NCBI GenBank assembly: GCA_963924555.1
Contig: OZ004598.1
Location: 4,810,858-4,874,857, forward strand
Length of the DNA stretch: 64,000 nucleotides
Reading direction: 5' to 3'
DNA from: Crambe crambe
Taxonomy: Eukaryota > Porifera > Demospongiae > Poecilosclerida > Crambeidae
Shown: positions 1 to 21,929 of the stretch, piece after piece
Layout of the letters: every line of letters starts with the position of its first letter
Numbering within the stretch: position 1 is the first letter of the stretch
Position numbers and translations under genes: made by a program
The notes under the pieces: model-generated
Databases searched by the model: none
What the model was told of the DNA's origin: nothing
The model's input: the letters and a program-made list of their open reading frames with translations, nothing else

Positions 1-3000
1 ATCAAGTGTTCGCTGAGTTCCCAGAGAGCGACTGCAGTGCTGGGGTCCTGAGCTTCTGGGGACGGCTCCACTGGCCAGCACTCGTGCATGTAGAGACCGC
101 TGATCCCCTTCATGCCTGGATAGCCTGCACAGTACACTATGGTGGAGGTGGCCTGCTCCTAAAAGCATTTTGGTAAAGGGTCACCAATGCACTCAACTGT
201 CCATTTTAGGTAAAAGGATTCCCAATTGTATATAGGTATGCTATAATTATCTAAAACTGTCGTAGTTCTCTTTATTTGAGTTCTGATACAATAGCTGTGG
301 GGGATTTTTGTGATCACAGGAAAATGCGCCAACTCTTGGCACGCACACACTGATCAATCAGATACCGAGTCAAGAACTAAATTCTTCACTTAATTTGATG
401 TTCCCAATGGAGATGACCTTTATCACGCCATAATCCCTTCATCAAAACATGTCATGCATGCATGTCACATGCTCAGCTCATGGCCACCACAATATGACCA
501 CATGCTGGCATACTTTCACACAGGTTTGACCTTTAGCTGTATTATAACACACACAGTCTTGATCACATGTCCCCATTATGTCCATATGGTACCAGACAAA
601 GGTATGTGGAGGTGCCATGCAAGTCACACCACACCAGACAAGCAATATTATTAACACAGGGGGGGCACGTCAATCACACATCAGACCGGTGGGGGTTTTT
701 AATTAAGCTGGCTAACCACAGGGGTTCCATAAAATAAAAAATCCTTTTCAACCAGCTCATGCTAACGAACACAACAATTACTCTCTCCAATCTCCTGACA
801 TTGCATGCTAACTACTTACATTAAAGTACTTACATTAAAGTACTTATATTGAAGTACTTATATTGAATTGAAGTACTTATATTGAAACACAGACCACAGA
901 AATCAGCAGACTTGCAGACTCTTGTTACCTCATTAATTTCCATTGAAAAGGCTTGAACAAGGAACAACAATAAAGGAGGGAAGGGGGGTTGCTAATGGAC
1001 TCCAGGTCTTAACTACAAATCATTAATTAAAGCTAATGGAGTGACACAATAGGGACTCCCATGGAAACCAATGGAGCACTGGACATTACCCCCATCCCAA
1101 ATAAACACTCCTTTATCAACTCCCCTATACAGAAAGTGTCTTTGGAATGATAATAAGAGTTCATCAAAATCACGTCCATTAGGGATGTCCATTTAGGTTA
1201 AGTGATGTAGGCAATAGATCACAAGAAATCCAGCCAAATTCATCAGCTGTTATTGGGAAGGAAGAGGTCTAATTGGTTGCACGCTATAATGTTGCGAAGG
1301 ACATAACAATCTCTCTGTTGTTGCCGCAGGATTTCAGCGGTGACATGGTTACATTAATGTGTTTCATCTCTCCAGTGCCAATCCATCTACATGGAAACAT
1401 GTGCTTTTTATGGACTCGACACCTGTTCCGACCAAACTCTATCACAATTCAATTCAAACATTGTTACGACTAAGAATATCAGCCACAATGCTAGGAATAT
1501 AGCCACAATGAATGGTGAGTAGTGTAGTACAACACATAGTCAGAAAGAGCAGTATGCTATCACACTAACATTATAGTGGATAGTTTGGGACCAGCTTATT
1601 TTCCTTAATAGAGAGGTTTCCACTCTTCAGAGGTTCAATTCGTATTAGCAGTAAGGTTTGGTTCCTTGAAAAATATCTAATAGGAAGGTTTTTTCTATAT
1701 AGGGAGTTCACTAAGAGAGGTTCCACTGGGCCTTGCATAGTAGTTTGGGAAGGCTTCATCAGTCTCATAGTCCTGCTATAAACTATTTAGTCACCACAAA
1801 ATATGCCTATTTTAGTCTTCCATTCCATAAGCTTTCATAAGAGAAACAAACAACAAAGTTTCAGTTGTAACTCATTTTCCAAAAAAAGTTAACACATTTG
1901 TAAGCAGATGCCCATATATTAAGTATAGTTGCCATGGATTCCTCTCTCTGTATTATTACCTCAGTTTTGCACAGACAAGACATAAAGGAACCATTCAGTT
2001 ATGACACACCACTAAGTCACATAATATCAAGAAGTTGTGCAACCAATAGTTGACATGTTACAAAATGGAAGTATGTTACATAACTGCCATTCGTATGGGA
2101 AGGAATTGTTGTGTAAATATGACGCACCAAGTTGCCTCATTCTAAACATCTACATAGAGAGAGTACACATTGTAATCGACTCATTTGATTCACTCCACAT
2201 GTCATGGTAACCAACATCAGTCTCAGAAGAAATTGCAAGTTCGACAACTAATAGTGACTAGACTTAATGACAATCACTCCAGGCTGTCATAGCAACCTCC
2301 GAGTGACTCTTAATACAATGAAATTATCAGGCAAGACGCTTGCTTGATCAATATTGTCAATGCCTATACAGATAAATAGAATGAGCAATTCCCAGTGGTA
2401 ATTCCGATACCAATCTTAGTTATCAGCCACTATACCATATTAATTCATTCCAATCTCAAAATAAGATACCAATTCTACGAATTGCAACATTCAGTTTACA
2501 TTTACCCGATTAATTGTTCAGCCAAAAACAAAATAACAAGTGAGGCTCTTGCAAGAGATATCAAGTGACATATTATCCACCACGTGGTGCTATATAGCAG
2601 CTGACAGATACAGCTCTGCCACTAAAAGGAATTTTAAAGACAACCGGAACCAGACATGCTCTGTGGGGGGTTAAAAAAATGCTTAGTAACCGTTATTGCA
2701 TAATCACACCCGTGGATACACAAACCTTATACTTCCAGTATTTGTGTGTCTATTGCATGAGGTATAATGGAAACTTATCCCTTGGTGAGACAATGGTGTG
2801 CATTAACTGGTTGCTGGCAAAACATGCACCTGCTAATGACAGCAAACACTTTGATTAAGGACTTCACTCACTTTCAAATTTTAAAATACTAAAGGCTATA
2901 ATTTGGAGCATAGTTGGAACTAGTCAGAATGTCATTAGGAAAACCAGTTAGTCAGGAAACTCTTGGGTATACCCCTATTTTAAGGGTTAGTTGATACACA

Positions 3001-3413
3001 GGGAGTTATGCAGTCTGAGGTAGGGAGTTTTGCAGGGAGCTACACAGATAAAATTCTCTCCATGTACTATTTTAATTGCACACTCAGAATCAAATAACTC
3101 TTACCAATGATTTGGTGAAGGCTTTTGCTAGAACGAAAGCTGTCCGATAGAGCACCCCTGCCCCACTGCTGAGTCCAGTGGGTAATAGGTTCCCTGGATG
3201 GACTGCATTGCAGGCCACGCCCTTCTCCACGTATCGCTTGTGGAACTCCAAGGCAAAAAGGAGGTTGCATAGTTTAGAGGCGCCATAGGCTGTGATGGCT
3301 CTGTATCGGTCTGGGTTAGGGTGGCGGAGAAGTTGAAGGTCTAACTTAGAAGAAGTGGAAGATGGGTACCTTTTGTGGTGTGTTTGTCAACATACAAGAA
3401 AAAGTAGGCATTA

Positions 3414-3503
<90 letters not shown>

Positions 3504-6500
3504 AGTACATACCAATGTGAATCGGATGTGACAACGACTACTCGAGAAGGCTTAGAACGAATGAGCACAGGAAGCAGCTGCTTGCAGAGGTAAAAGTGAC
3601 CCAAATGATTGACCCCAAAATGATGCTCCAAACCATCAGAAGTAAGACTACAAAAAGAGAAAAGTGAATTGGAAACACATAACACAAAACCACTGGTGAA
3701 TGAATACTCTTTAGTTCATGAGGATACAGCAGTAATTAACGATTCCAGGGCGGGCAGCATGCAAAAGCTAATATGATGTCATCAGTGCTCAAGCCAGATA
3801 TCGATATATGATACAGTGTGTTTTAAATTTGATTCCTCAAGTTTGTGTTTTCCACTAAGATTAATAAGACATACTCAGATACAAATCATAGAGAAAAAGT
3901 AGTTAATTATTTCACCCACTAAATTTTTATGCCTTGCGGTAAAGTGAGTACTACAGATATAATCAATGACAAGTCTGTAGTAACCTTGAACAAGAAATGG
4001 GTTCAAACAGAGTCATAACATTGTCTGGGAATAATCTCTCTCCAGACTTCTTCCCAGATATGGGAGTGATATGAACAGGCAACAACAGCTTATCATGGGA
4101 TAATTAATAGGGACAACCTCATAGATTCCAATAAGGTATACAGATATTGTAGAGACAACCCAATATGGATCAGTTTCCTTCAAAGAGGACTATTTCCTCC
4201 TACGGATATTTCATTTCTAGCAGATCGGGTACCTTTAATGTGTTCTTTAATTGATCTCAGAATACTCTCTGCTTAGGAATGGAGTCGGTCCCTTAAAAAG
4301 GTCTTCCAAAAGACCATCTTTTAGCTTCTACATCAGTTGCTATGACATAATTGTGTCCTAGCAACTTCATTACATTACGCAATCTTAGGTCCTTAATAAT
4401 AGTGGGGCAATCAACCATAAGTAGTGAAGTTCTTGGTGGTTTTCTAGGTTAACGAGGCAATATATGGTTTCATAGAGAGGGCAGACAACCTCAAAAGTAT
4501 CTTCACCCAAAGAATTCGTTTTAGAAGATAAAATTCTCTGTGTGGCAACAATCATGCAGCAACTGTCATAGGCACCCTTTGATCCTATCACCCTGCCCAC
4601 TCGATCAGGTCAATTGAGGAACATGTGACCAATGACCTCACGCTGCATCATTCAGCGTCACAATAGATTAAACTTGATGTATTGTTATGACAGACCACAT
4701 ATGAATATTTACTACTTATGACTTCATCCATCAACACTCCAAATAATTTATAAGGACGTCATGCACATCTGCAAAAGTTAAAATAATTTTAACACAGGAA
4801 GTAGATATCGGGCAGGGCAAATGGGTGGGTTGAGTTCATATCAGTAACAGATTCTCTAGATAATTTTAACTTTTGCATTTGCAGCATGTTGAATACTCCT
4901 TTCTCAAAGGTATAAATAACCATTGCAATTTTTAGATCAAGAAGTTATCAATTATCAAACTTTGTTACCTGAAATTGCCTGCCAGAACACCTGCATTGCA
5001 CACCAGTACATGGAGGGGTATGTCCCTACTAATAAACTCCTTAGCAAAGGTCTTCACACTATGCAAAGATGCCAGGTCAAGGTGCATGAACTCGATGTTA
5101 GCTCCAGGCTATATAAGCATATAATATCAGTACATAAAAAGGAAGTCAACACATTTAAAAAACATTTAGTGATTTTTAGATAAAGTTGGGAAGGATGACT
5201 GCATTTCTAAGATCACTAGGCATTTCTAAGATCACTGGACATGTCTCTACCTCGGGGTTTAAGGGTTAGTTTGCTGTTGTACAAGGATTGACAAACTATC
5301 AGTCTCAAAGGGTGTGTGTATGTATCGCAAGTCCAAGGGTCAGTTTACGAGACAGGGTCTAGGAAGGATGACAAGATCACAAAGCTAACTGTTAGCCCCA
5401 GTGCATTTTCAGTTTATGATTACATGGAGGCACCTAACTGGGGAGACAGTCTGGCACTTGCAGAGTGAGAGCTTTGAAGCTAAAAAAAATTAAGTTGTTT
5501 TTGGCTGGTTAGTCACTAAGGAAACCATGAGGGTCTGTTTGATCTTTGCAGGGGTTCAGTAGTACTTCCTGATCAAGGTATCACTATGGTGATAATTACG
5601 AGGGCAGGTGCTAGACATGTGATGTTTGTCATAATCTTTGCAGGGGGGGCACCTGATCTGATGAGATGAGGTGTCTGGTCTGATAACCATTAAGTAATAG
5701 TGGGAGTCCATTCATACATACGTGAGTCTTCTGTATCTTAGAGATGGTCTTCTTTGCTTTGTCAGCGTTTCTGCATGCTAGGATCACCAGAGCCCCACAC
5801 TTGGCCAGACTAAGGCTTGTACAGTAACCTATCAAACACAACATTTATGTAGATCAGAAGTTCCAGTTATCAGTACACATGCATGTCCAGGACTACAGCA
5901 TACATGCATGTCCATCCTACGACTTATAGGACTACAGCAGACATGCATGTCCAAGACTATAGCATATATGCAGGACTACAGCACACATGCATGTCCAGGA
6001 CTAAAGCAGACATGTACACATGTACGTACAGCAGACATCACATGCATGTCCATGACTATATACAGCAGACATGCATGTACAGGACTATATGTATAGCACG
6101 CAGGACTACAGCACACAGGACTAAACATGCATACATATCCAGGACTACAGCATACATGCATTTAGATACATGAGATTGCAGAATGTTTTTAGCTTACCCA
6201 GCCCCGAGTTAGCTCCTGTTACTATCACCACCTTTCCCTCTAAGTCCACATCCTTCAAGACATCATCTGCCTTCACCAGTGGACTAAAGTATGGCTGCTT
6301 GATGCTCATATAATCCTTTATGCCATATATGGCTGGAAAATCATACACAGCTTTCGTGATTAGGCGAGGGTCAACAAAGGTACGCATTTGACTTAAGTGG
6401 CTGCAGGAGAAGAAATTATTAGAGTGGAAACCTCTTAACCATTGTAGAGGTTAAAAATACTTATATCACAACTGTATAATGATTGGTCCTTAACAAGTAT

Positions 6501-7494
6501 TATTTAGAAGTTATCCCTATTTAGAGTGTCCCTTATTTAGAGGCTATCCTTATTTAGAGTGTCCAGTTTCACTATTGCAAGGTCTAGGCAACCATTTCAA
6601 GGAATGTAATGGCCTGACCTAAATTTCAGTGTTAATAATAGTTAACTCTCTGACAAAATTATTGTTGCTCAAGACTAATCACATCACTGAGCTGGAAAGG
6701 TCAAAAGCGTGGCAAGGAGTCATGATGATGTCATGATGATGTCATCAGTATATGGGAACTCGAGGTGTGATCAGTACACTGCTCTGTTACTATTATAAGA
6801 TCAAGAATGAAAAACATCTACACACATTCTAGTCATTGTAGGGGGATTTCATGCCATATGAAATTAATGGTGGAATGCAACATAATTGATCCCAATATTG
6901 GTTTAGAAATTCTAAAATTGGGTGACTTAATGACATCACTGACTCATAGGTCTTTAACATGATCATGTCCAGAAAGTTCATAATTATTAATTTTGAGAGC
7001 ATCAAAATTATGGAAACGGAATGGGGAATGGGAATGTATTATAGGAAATGGGAATGTGTCTGCCTGTTATCAAGGAATAGGATACTACTGTACAAAATAG
7101 AATACTATCGTACATACTCGACATAAACAAGTGTATCATTGGAATCTCTGAACTTCTGCCAACCATAAGGTAGACCTAGTGTGACATATGATATACAAAA
7201 TTGTAGCCTATAATGATAGGGTGTGCAAATTGGAGACCTACCATTTGTGACCTTGTACCTCCAGCCATTAATGGGATTTTCCCAGGAGGTTTGTTCAGTA
7301 GAGTGGCTGGGGGAAAATGTGCATACCATACACTATTAAAGTTGAACACCAGATTCTGGATAAATTTTTACATACTTGACGAAATATACCCTGTTATCCT
7401 CGGAAACTCTGGCTTCATACTCCTTGGGAAGCCTAGTAATATCGTCTTCGGCTAGCTTCCCCCAAGTTCTATATTCATGCCTGCTTCCAGCCAT
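1..7494 (-). CDS. WWOX: WW domain-containing oxidoreductase (3' end cut by window)
   Basis: Short-chain dehydrogenase with two N-terminal WW domains, a scaffold and redox-linked tumour-suppressor family. Nine exons read on the minus strand: 7376-7494, 7242-7306, 7118-7175, 6198-6400, 5722-5828, 4969-5108, 3513-3647, 3105-3369 and 1-158 (continuing left). Lengths keep phase at every junction. WW1 ends in [13 protein letters not shown]2 begins LPYGWQKF and ends FVDPRL. The Rossmann motif is TGANSGLG, followed by [14 protein letters not shown] and the catalytic YGASK. About 416 residues are visible against 414 in human, so only a few codons are missing. The start ATG at 7494 begins [14 protein letters not shown], close to the usual WWOX N-terminus spacing. 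WW1 has Tyr where the first signature Trp is expected. It is divergent from MAF1. The last intron (159-3104) is 2.9 kb and the others are mostly 0.3-1.3 kb. Orthology is very secure. Confidence 0.95.
820..893. repeat. Minisatellite, about 14-15 bp unit
   Basis: About five imperfect copies of a unit like 'ttaaagtacttaca' or 'ttgaagtacttata' in tandem within the WWOX last intron. Confidence 0.75.
1575..1740. repeat. Dispersed 'gtcctctt' TIR repeat, degenerate copy
   Basis: Contains 'tagtttgggaccagc', 'ttaatagagaggttt' and ends 'gagaggttccactggg'. This is the same order of motifs as the better preserved copies at 35098, 56127 and 62708. Divergent, so family membership is an inference from motif order. 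Confidence 0.5.
3416..3501. repeat. (GA)n microsatellite
   Basis: About 43 uninterrupted GA dinucleotides in the WWOX intron between exons 7 and 8. On the WWOX sense strand it is (CT)n. It creates artificial Ser-Leu ORFs. Confidence 0.98.
5880..6165. repeat. Minisatellite with 'catgcatgtccaggactaca' unit
   Basis: About ten imperfect copies of a 20-30-bp unit built around 'gcatgtccaggactacagca' lie in the WWOX intron just downstream of exon 4. Unit length varies and copies are interspersed with partial units. Confidence 0.85.
6421..6578. repeat. Dispersed 'gtcctctt' TIR repeat, degenerate copy
   Basis: Begins 'agtggaaacctcttaac', has repeated 'tatttagagtgtcc' units and ends near 'gtccagtttcactattg'. 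Layout resembles the dispersed family described at 35098, but sequence match is loose. Confidence 0.45.
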
Positions 7495-8363
7495 GGCACC
7501 TAGTTATTTCAAAATAATGCGCACCATTAATGACGTCATTGATAATTAGGCGCAAAGTGTTGATTCAGCAAGTGAAGACCAGGGTTGTTTGTTTTCTCGA
7601 TTTTGGACAAGCTTTTTAGAAGGATTTACCGACGGTGAACCACGCCAATTAACGTTATTTTGGTCGAACTACTGATCAGACATCCCTAGACACTCTACAT
7701 AAGGCTTTCCTGTCTTTAAAAGAGTAGGAAAGGTGACCTTACTATTAACTAAATACCAGTATTAGACATGTTATGACGGGTAATAGTCTACGTGACTTTA
7801 CTACTATATAAACCATATTATGGTTCAATATTTATTGATAACATTAATATTTCCCTGGATATTTATACAGGATATTGCAGCTGGACACTATCTTCAAAGC
7901 CACACAACACAGCCAAGCTTTTTTGAAAGCTTATCTACCGTATTAGTTGGTAGTACGAATACATTACGCATAACTACTGTATTATTTCATGGCTCGCTAT
8001 TCCATTAAGCCTAAGGCACACCCTACCATTAAGCAGCAGCATACTTCGTCTATCTCTATGTGGTTTGTTGCACCCTTTGACCCCACGACCTTTTCACCTT
8101 GTGACACTCCAAGTTCGATTAACATTCAAGAGAGCAGCTGCTACAGCAGAGCACCAATTCGACTCATAGGCACATCTCGATTCAGCGGTGTAATACATTC
8201 CATTGTCCACTTGAGGAACTGTTTGAACTGTCCCCATTAAACTCATTCAGAAATCTGTTATTTTTAACCCATCATTGTTCTTGGAATTCATATACTGTGA
8301 CCATACAGTATACTCCCTACCTACCAATACATAAATTTTTCGTACCACGAAAGCTCACAAAAG
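7495..8363. promoter_or_regulatory. Divergent promoter region WWOX/MAF1
   Basis: The 869-bp gap between two head-to-head start codons. Apart from the CRE near WWOX and A+T-rich stretches I see no coding signal. The small ORFs at 7820 and 7989 have no recognisable domain. Confidence 0.55.
7531..7538. promoter_or_regulatory. Palindromic CRE, TGACGTCA
   Basis: A perfect CREB/ATF-type palindrome lies 37 bp upstream of the WWOX start codon, inside the 869-bp gap shared with MAF1. Position in a divergent promoter makes function plausible. Binding is not shown by sequence alone. Confidence 0.5.
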
Positions 8364-18397
<10,034 letters not shown>

Positions 18398-18896
18398 TGA
18401 TTCAAATTCCTGCATATTCGACGAAAGATTCTGTTGAAATGATGCAATAACTTCATTGTTGCTATGGAATTAGTTAAGGTAACAAGTATGCCTTCAAAAG
18501 CTCTTTTGTCTTTTTACTGAAGTGTTTGACTTTAAAGTGTAAATCTGCACTATAATGTACAACACTTACATTCAATTTTTGCTGAGATCTAAATGTGAAC
18601 TGAGTTTCTGGTGTCAGAGTTGTTGCTTGATATTATTTTCTGCCTTGAGATGTAGTTTTGGTTCTGGATCACAAAGTGGTGTGTAGTAGACCCAGACAGT
18701 GAACAAGAACTACACACTCCTTCTGCTTGTAGATACCTTCCTGCCCAGCTAGCGGTTTGTCTAAGATCACTTATCTTGTCGAAACCATTCCATTCTCTGT
18801 TAAAATCATTTTCGTAACTTGTATGTTTTTTTTTTTGCTGGGAGTTGACAGCAGATCACCTCTGGTTCTTCTGGCTGCTGCTGCTGGCATGATCCG

Positions 18897-19026
18897 CTAC
18901 ATAATTTTGATCTCATCTTGTTGGTTCTGTAGGCCGGACATGGATTTGCTAGCTTTAGGATCTACATAATTTTGATCTCATCTTGTTGGTTCTGTAGGCC
19001 GGACATGGATTTGCTAGCTTTAGGAT
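18897..19026. repeat. 65-bp direct tandem duplication
   Basis: Two essentially identical copies beginning 'ctacataattttgatctcat' and ending 'gctttaggat'. Near-identity suggests a recent event or an assembly duplication. Confidence 0.9.
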
Positions 19027-19177
19027 CTGATCTCGTCTCTACCCTTGGTTCTTTGTACATGGATCTTGTACATTTTTAGGAGTTGTTAATTATAGGTGTG
19101 GTGCATGCTATTGACAGGTCATATCTATTGTCATATAATCTGTCTTTCCACAAATCTTTGTCTTGCACTAGAAATAT

Positions 19178-19199
19178 CCCCCCCCCCCCCCCCCCCCCC
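19178..19199. repeat. Poly-C run
   Basis: A homopolymer of about 22 C in the intergenic region. Confidence 0.95.
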
Positions 19200-20028
19200 A
19201 ATCATAGTAAAGCCCAGCCACTATAGTAACAAGCCATATGCTTCATCTTTCCGTAATTAGATCTTATGCAAGTTATGCCTATGATCTTGACTTGTATGGA
19301 GTAAAGAATGTCAATTCCGCTATCACTTTCAATAAAGTATTTATTATTGTGATTGCTGGTCTCCCGATAGTATGCTTACCCCATAGTACACTCACTTCAA
19401 TGCAGTATTCATTATTAAGTGTGTTACTATTTTTGGAACTGTCACATGACTGTAATGAGATGGGGGAGTCCCAGGGGCTTTCCAAGGGGTATTATTTCTG
19501 TCTCTCTTCCAGGAAACCAACTGATGTCCTGTTGAAAAGGACCACCCACTGAGATCATGTGACCTACCTGTCCCGCCCACTTTACTAGATTATATTGTAG
19601 CATGCCTAATAGTTTGTGTATTTCACACACATCATTACACTCTGCAGTTTTCATCAACTTAACTATCAACCCTCTCATATTCAAAGATATAATAAAGTTT
19701 TTGTTTTTTTAAAATGTAATTTTGTTGATATTTGAGTAGAACACAGAAAAAAAATGACGGAATGAAAATGGGGGCCACAATTACAGAAGTAGACCTGTAC
19801 ATATTATATTAATGACAATCATATAATGAAGCAAGTGTTTGGTTAGCCTTGTTGATGACAAACTTGGGAAATGTTCTTTTTTTGATCAATAAGTGTGATT
19901 TAAAATAATCTGAGGAAAAGTGCACTTTAGACAGAAGAAAATTGCAGATAATGAAAGAAAAAACATACAAAGCTTGGACACAAAAAAGTATGTGGTGATG
20001 TGTATTAAAAAGAGTTTGGTAGGTCACT

Positions 20029-20844
20029 TTAAGATATCTGCCCTCTTTCCAAAGTCTGAGCCCTTCTTTTCCATGAATTAGCTTCTCTTTCAAGCGCACG
20101 ACACCTTTCTGTTAGCTGCTGAATTTGTTGCTTTAGATCGTCTCTTTCTGCTTCCAGAGCTGTTTTCTGAGAGACTCTTCTTACTCTGGAATTGTAGGCG
20201 TAACCTCTGTTCTTAAGTGTCCTTCGGCGTTTCTTGAGCTGTTTTACAATATCTTCAGGCATTTCACGACATATTCTGTTCAAATCTCTAGCGGTCAAGC
20301 TGACTAATTGTTCCTCCGTTAGTCCTTTAATATTGACTTCATTTAGCTCTGTGTTATCAAAATGGGATGGCATCTCTCCAGGTAAATAACTGCCATCATA
20401 CGATCCAACGTCAGAGTGAGGGCTGTAAGGTGAGTGTAGTTGGAGAGGGCTAAGATTAGTCGAGGTGACTTGACATTCAGCGGCTGGAGTTGGGGGATCT
20501 GAAACTGGTGGTTGAAGTTGGTTATTGATCGGAGAACCTGTTTGCTGGTAGGGAGACGCCATTGGCATACCATTCATAGGAGGAAGGTGATGATGAGCTT
20601 GGGCGGTTGGCGGAGGCCCCCACTGCCAAGGGTTGTCCAAGTACTCAAACTGATCGGGGTGTTCAATTTTTGGAACCGGAATGTGATTCAGGTCCTGCTT
20701 GACGTCGACGGTTGGAAATGCACAATAATTATTGTGCGGCCACTGCTGCTGGTCCTGTGTGTGCTCGTAGCTCGGAAAAAGGCTTATATCAAAGTCAGGT
20801 ACTTCAGCTGGAGCGTAATAATCCTGTGAAGGCATAGTCGCCAT
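20029..20844 (-). CDS. Large-Maf-like bZIP transcription factor, intronless
   Basis: A single-exon gene of 271 residues. A Pro/Gln/His-rich N-terminus (1-170) looks like an activation domain. It is followed by a Maf extended homology region from about residue 175 (LTEEQLVSLTARDLNRI), the basic region KKRRRTLKNRGYAYNSRVRR (about 204-223) and a leucine zipper. Zipper heptad positions are L, L, L, L, W, L. KNRGYA plus the extended homology region is diagnostic for the Maf family, which binds MARE elements (TGCTGAnnnTCAGCA). Having an N-terminal transactivation region is like large Mafs, whose vertebrate members are also intronless. The start at 20844 is followed in frame by a second Met (residue 4). 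A TATA-like box lies 190 bp upstream. The exact orthologue (large Maf versus ancestral Maf) cannot be set without a tree. Confidence 0.9.
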   Translation of the reverse strand: MATMPSQDYYAPAEVPDFDISLFPSYEHTQDQQQWPHNNYCAFPTVDVKQDLNHIPVPKIEHPDQFEYLDNPWQWGPPPTAQAHHHLPPMNGMPMASPYQQTGSPINNQLQPPVSDPPTPAAECQVTSTNLSPLQLHSPYSPHSDVGSYDGSYLPGEMPSHFDNTELNEVNIKGLTEEQLVSLTARDLNRICREMPEDIVKQLKKRRRTLKNRGYAYNSRVRRVSQKTALEAERDDLKQQIQQLTERCRALEREANSWKRRAQTLERGQIS

Positions 20845-21033
20845 GGAATTTGCAGTCTGGAAGATCCTTTTTCAGTAGGGCTCTTGTTACTTACAGAATC
20901 TTTTGATTCAAGATGACTATTGGCAGCTGACGGTAGAAGCAGAAAATGTTATTAGCAAAAAATATTGCAAGTGTCTGAAACTATATTTTACTTTTTGCAA
21001 AAAAGTTAACTGAAAGTCTTGTAGTCCTTTGGT

Positions 21034-21042
21034 CCTTTTATA
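21034..21042 (-). promoter_or_regulatory. TATA-like box upstream of Maf bZIP
   Basis: Minus strand reads TATAAAAGG about 190 bp upstream of the bZIP ATG. The spacing would give a long but plausible 5' UTR. Confidence 0.45.
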
Positions 21043-21077
21043 TGCTGCGCTCTCTCGTTCGCGTTCCACATTATGCA

Positions 21078-21102
21078 TTACGTCATCTAGTTCTAAAAAT
21101 AG
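21078..21102. promoter_or_regulatory. CRE-like (TTACGTCA) and MEF2-like (CTAAAAATAG) sites
   Basis: TTACGTCA at 21078-21085 and CTAAAAATAG at 21093-21102 sit 35-60 bp upstream of the TATA-like box of the bZIP gene. Both match consensus. Function is inferred only from position. Confidence 0.35.
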
Positions 21103-21929
21103 AGATGGCTCGCGCGACCGGCCGGATCATATTCGACGTGTACATGATTGAGTTTTCGACGTTGAAAATACGTTTTTGGCAACTCCTTTGAAGATTTTCA
21201 CGCCCTGACACCAGAAGTTAGTTAAGTAAAGCTTACCGTAGCTTGAGCCGTGGGTCCTATGCCCCTGGCTGTGGTGTTCATTAGCCTGAGGCAGCCGCAT
21301 AATTCCTTAGCAACGGATAATATAATGTACCACATCAAAGGGTCACATGTTCCTGATTCCCTTCAACGACTATCTCTTTGTAGATAGATCATAGGATCTA
21401 GTTATGCAATACAGGTGGGCATTAGAAGAACACCTGGCCCATTTCAAGTCTGTTGACTGTCAGATGTGTCCTTAATGATCATGGGAATTAGTTGAGAGTT
21501 GATGTGACCTCAGCTGTGTATTTTCACAAAGGAGTCACACCTTTCATTAATATTTTGGATAAAATTCCCCCCATCATAGATGTTATTAGCATTGGTATCC
21601 ATGGAAAAATTAGCCGAGAGTTCATCAAAATGCCTTTTTAAAAATATTAATAATATTTATATTAACTATCCATGGATAGTTTAGCAGAACCAGATGATTC
21701 ACACGTTACCCATTGCTAATAGTTTAATGGTTCTAGACTAAACAAATATGATGGGAAGCAGTAAGAGTGTTTACGTTGAGTGTGTGAGTCTTTTTTTTTT
21801 TGAGTAGTTAAATTGAGCAAGTGTGTGTGTACATGAAAATAAGTGGGTATGAAAAACAAGTAACTTAATGAAATAAACAGTTTACAAAGAACTCTTTGTA
21901 TCCATTTTTGGTGATCTTCTCTTTAGCTA

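Larger units (their letters stand above)
159..3104 (-). other. WWOX last intron, no gene seen
   Basis: A 2.9-kb intron between WWOX exons 8 and 9. It holds A+T-rich sequence, a 14-bp minisatellite near 820-890 and one degenerate copy of the dispersed 'gtcctctt' repeat at about 1575-1740. The short ORFs inside it show no recognisable domain. Confidence 0.7.
18398..20028. other. Intergenic MAF1 to Maf bZIP (convergent)
   Basis: A 1.6-kb gap holding a 65-bp tandem duplication and a poly-C run. Likely includes 3' UTRs of both flanking genes. ORFs here lack recognisable domains. Confidence 0.6.
20845..21929. promoter_or_regulatory. Divergent promoter region Maf bZIP/GSS
   Basis: About 1.1 kb between two head-to-head start codons. 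The bZIP-proximal part holds the TATA, CRE and MEF2-like motifs. The GSS-proximal part is A+T-rich with no clear motif. Confidence 0.5.
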
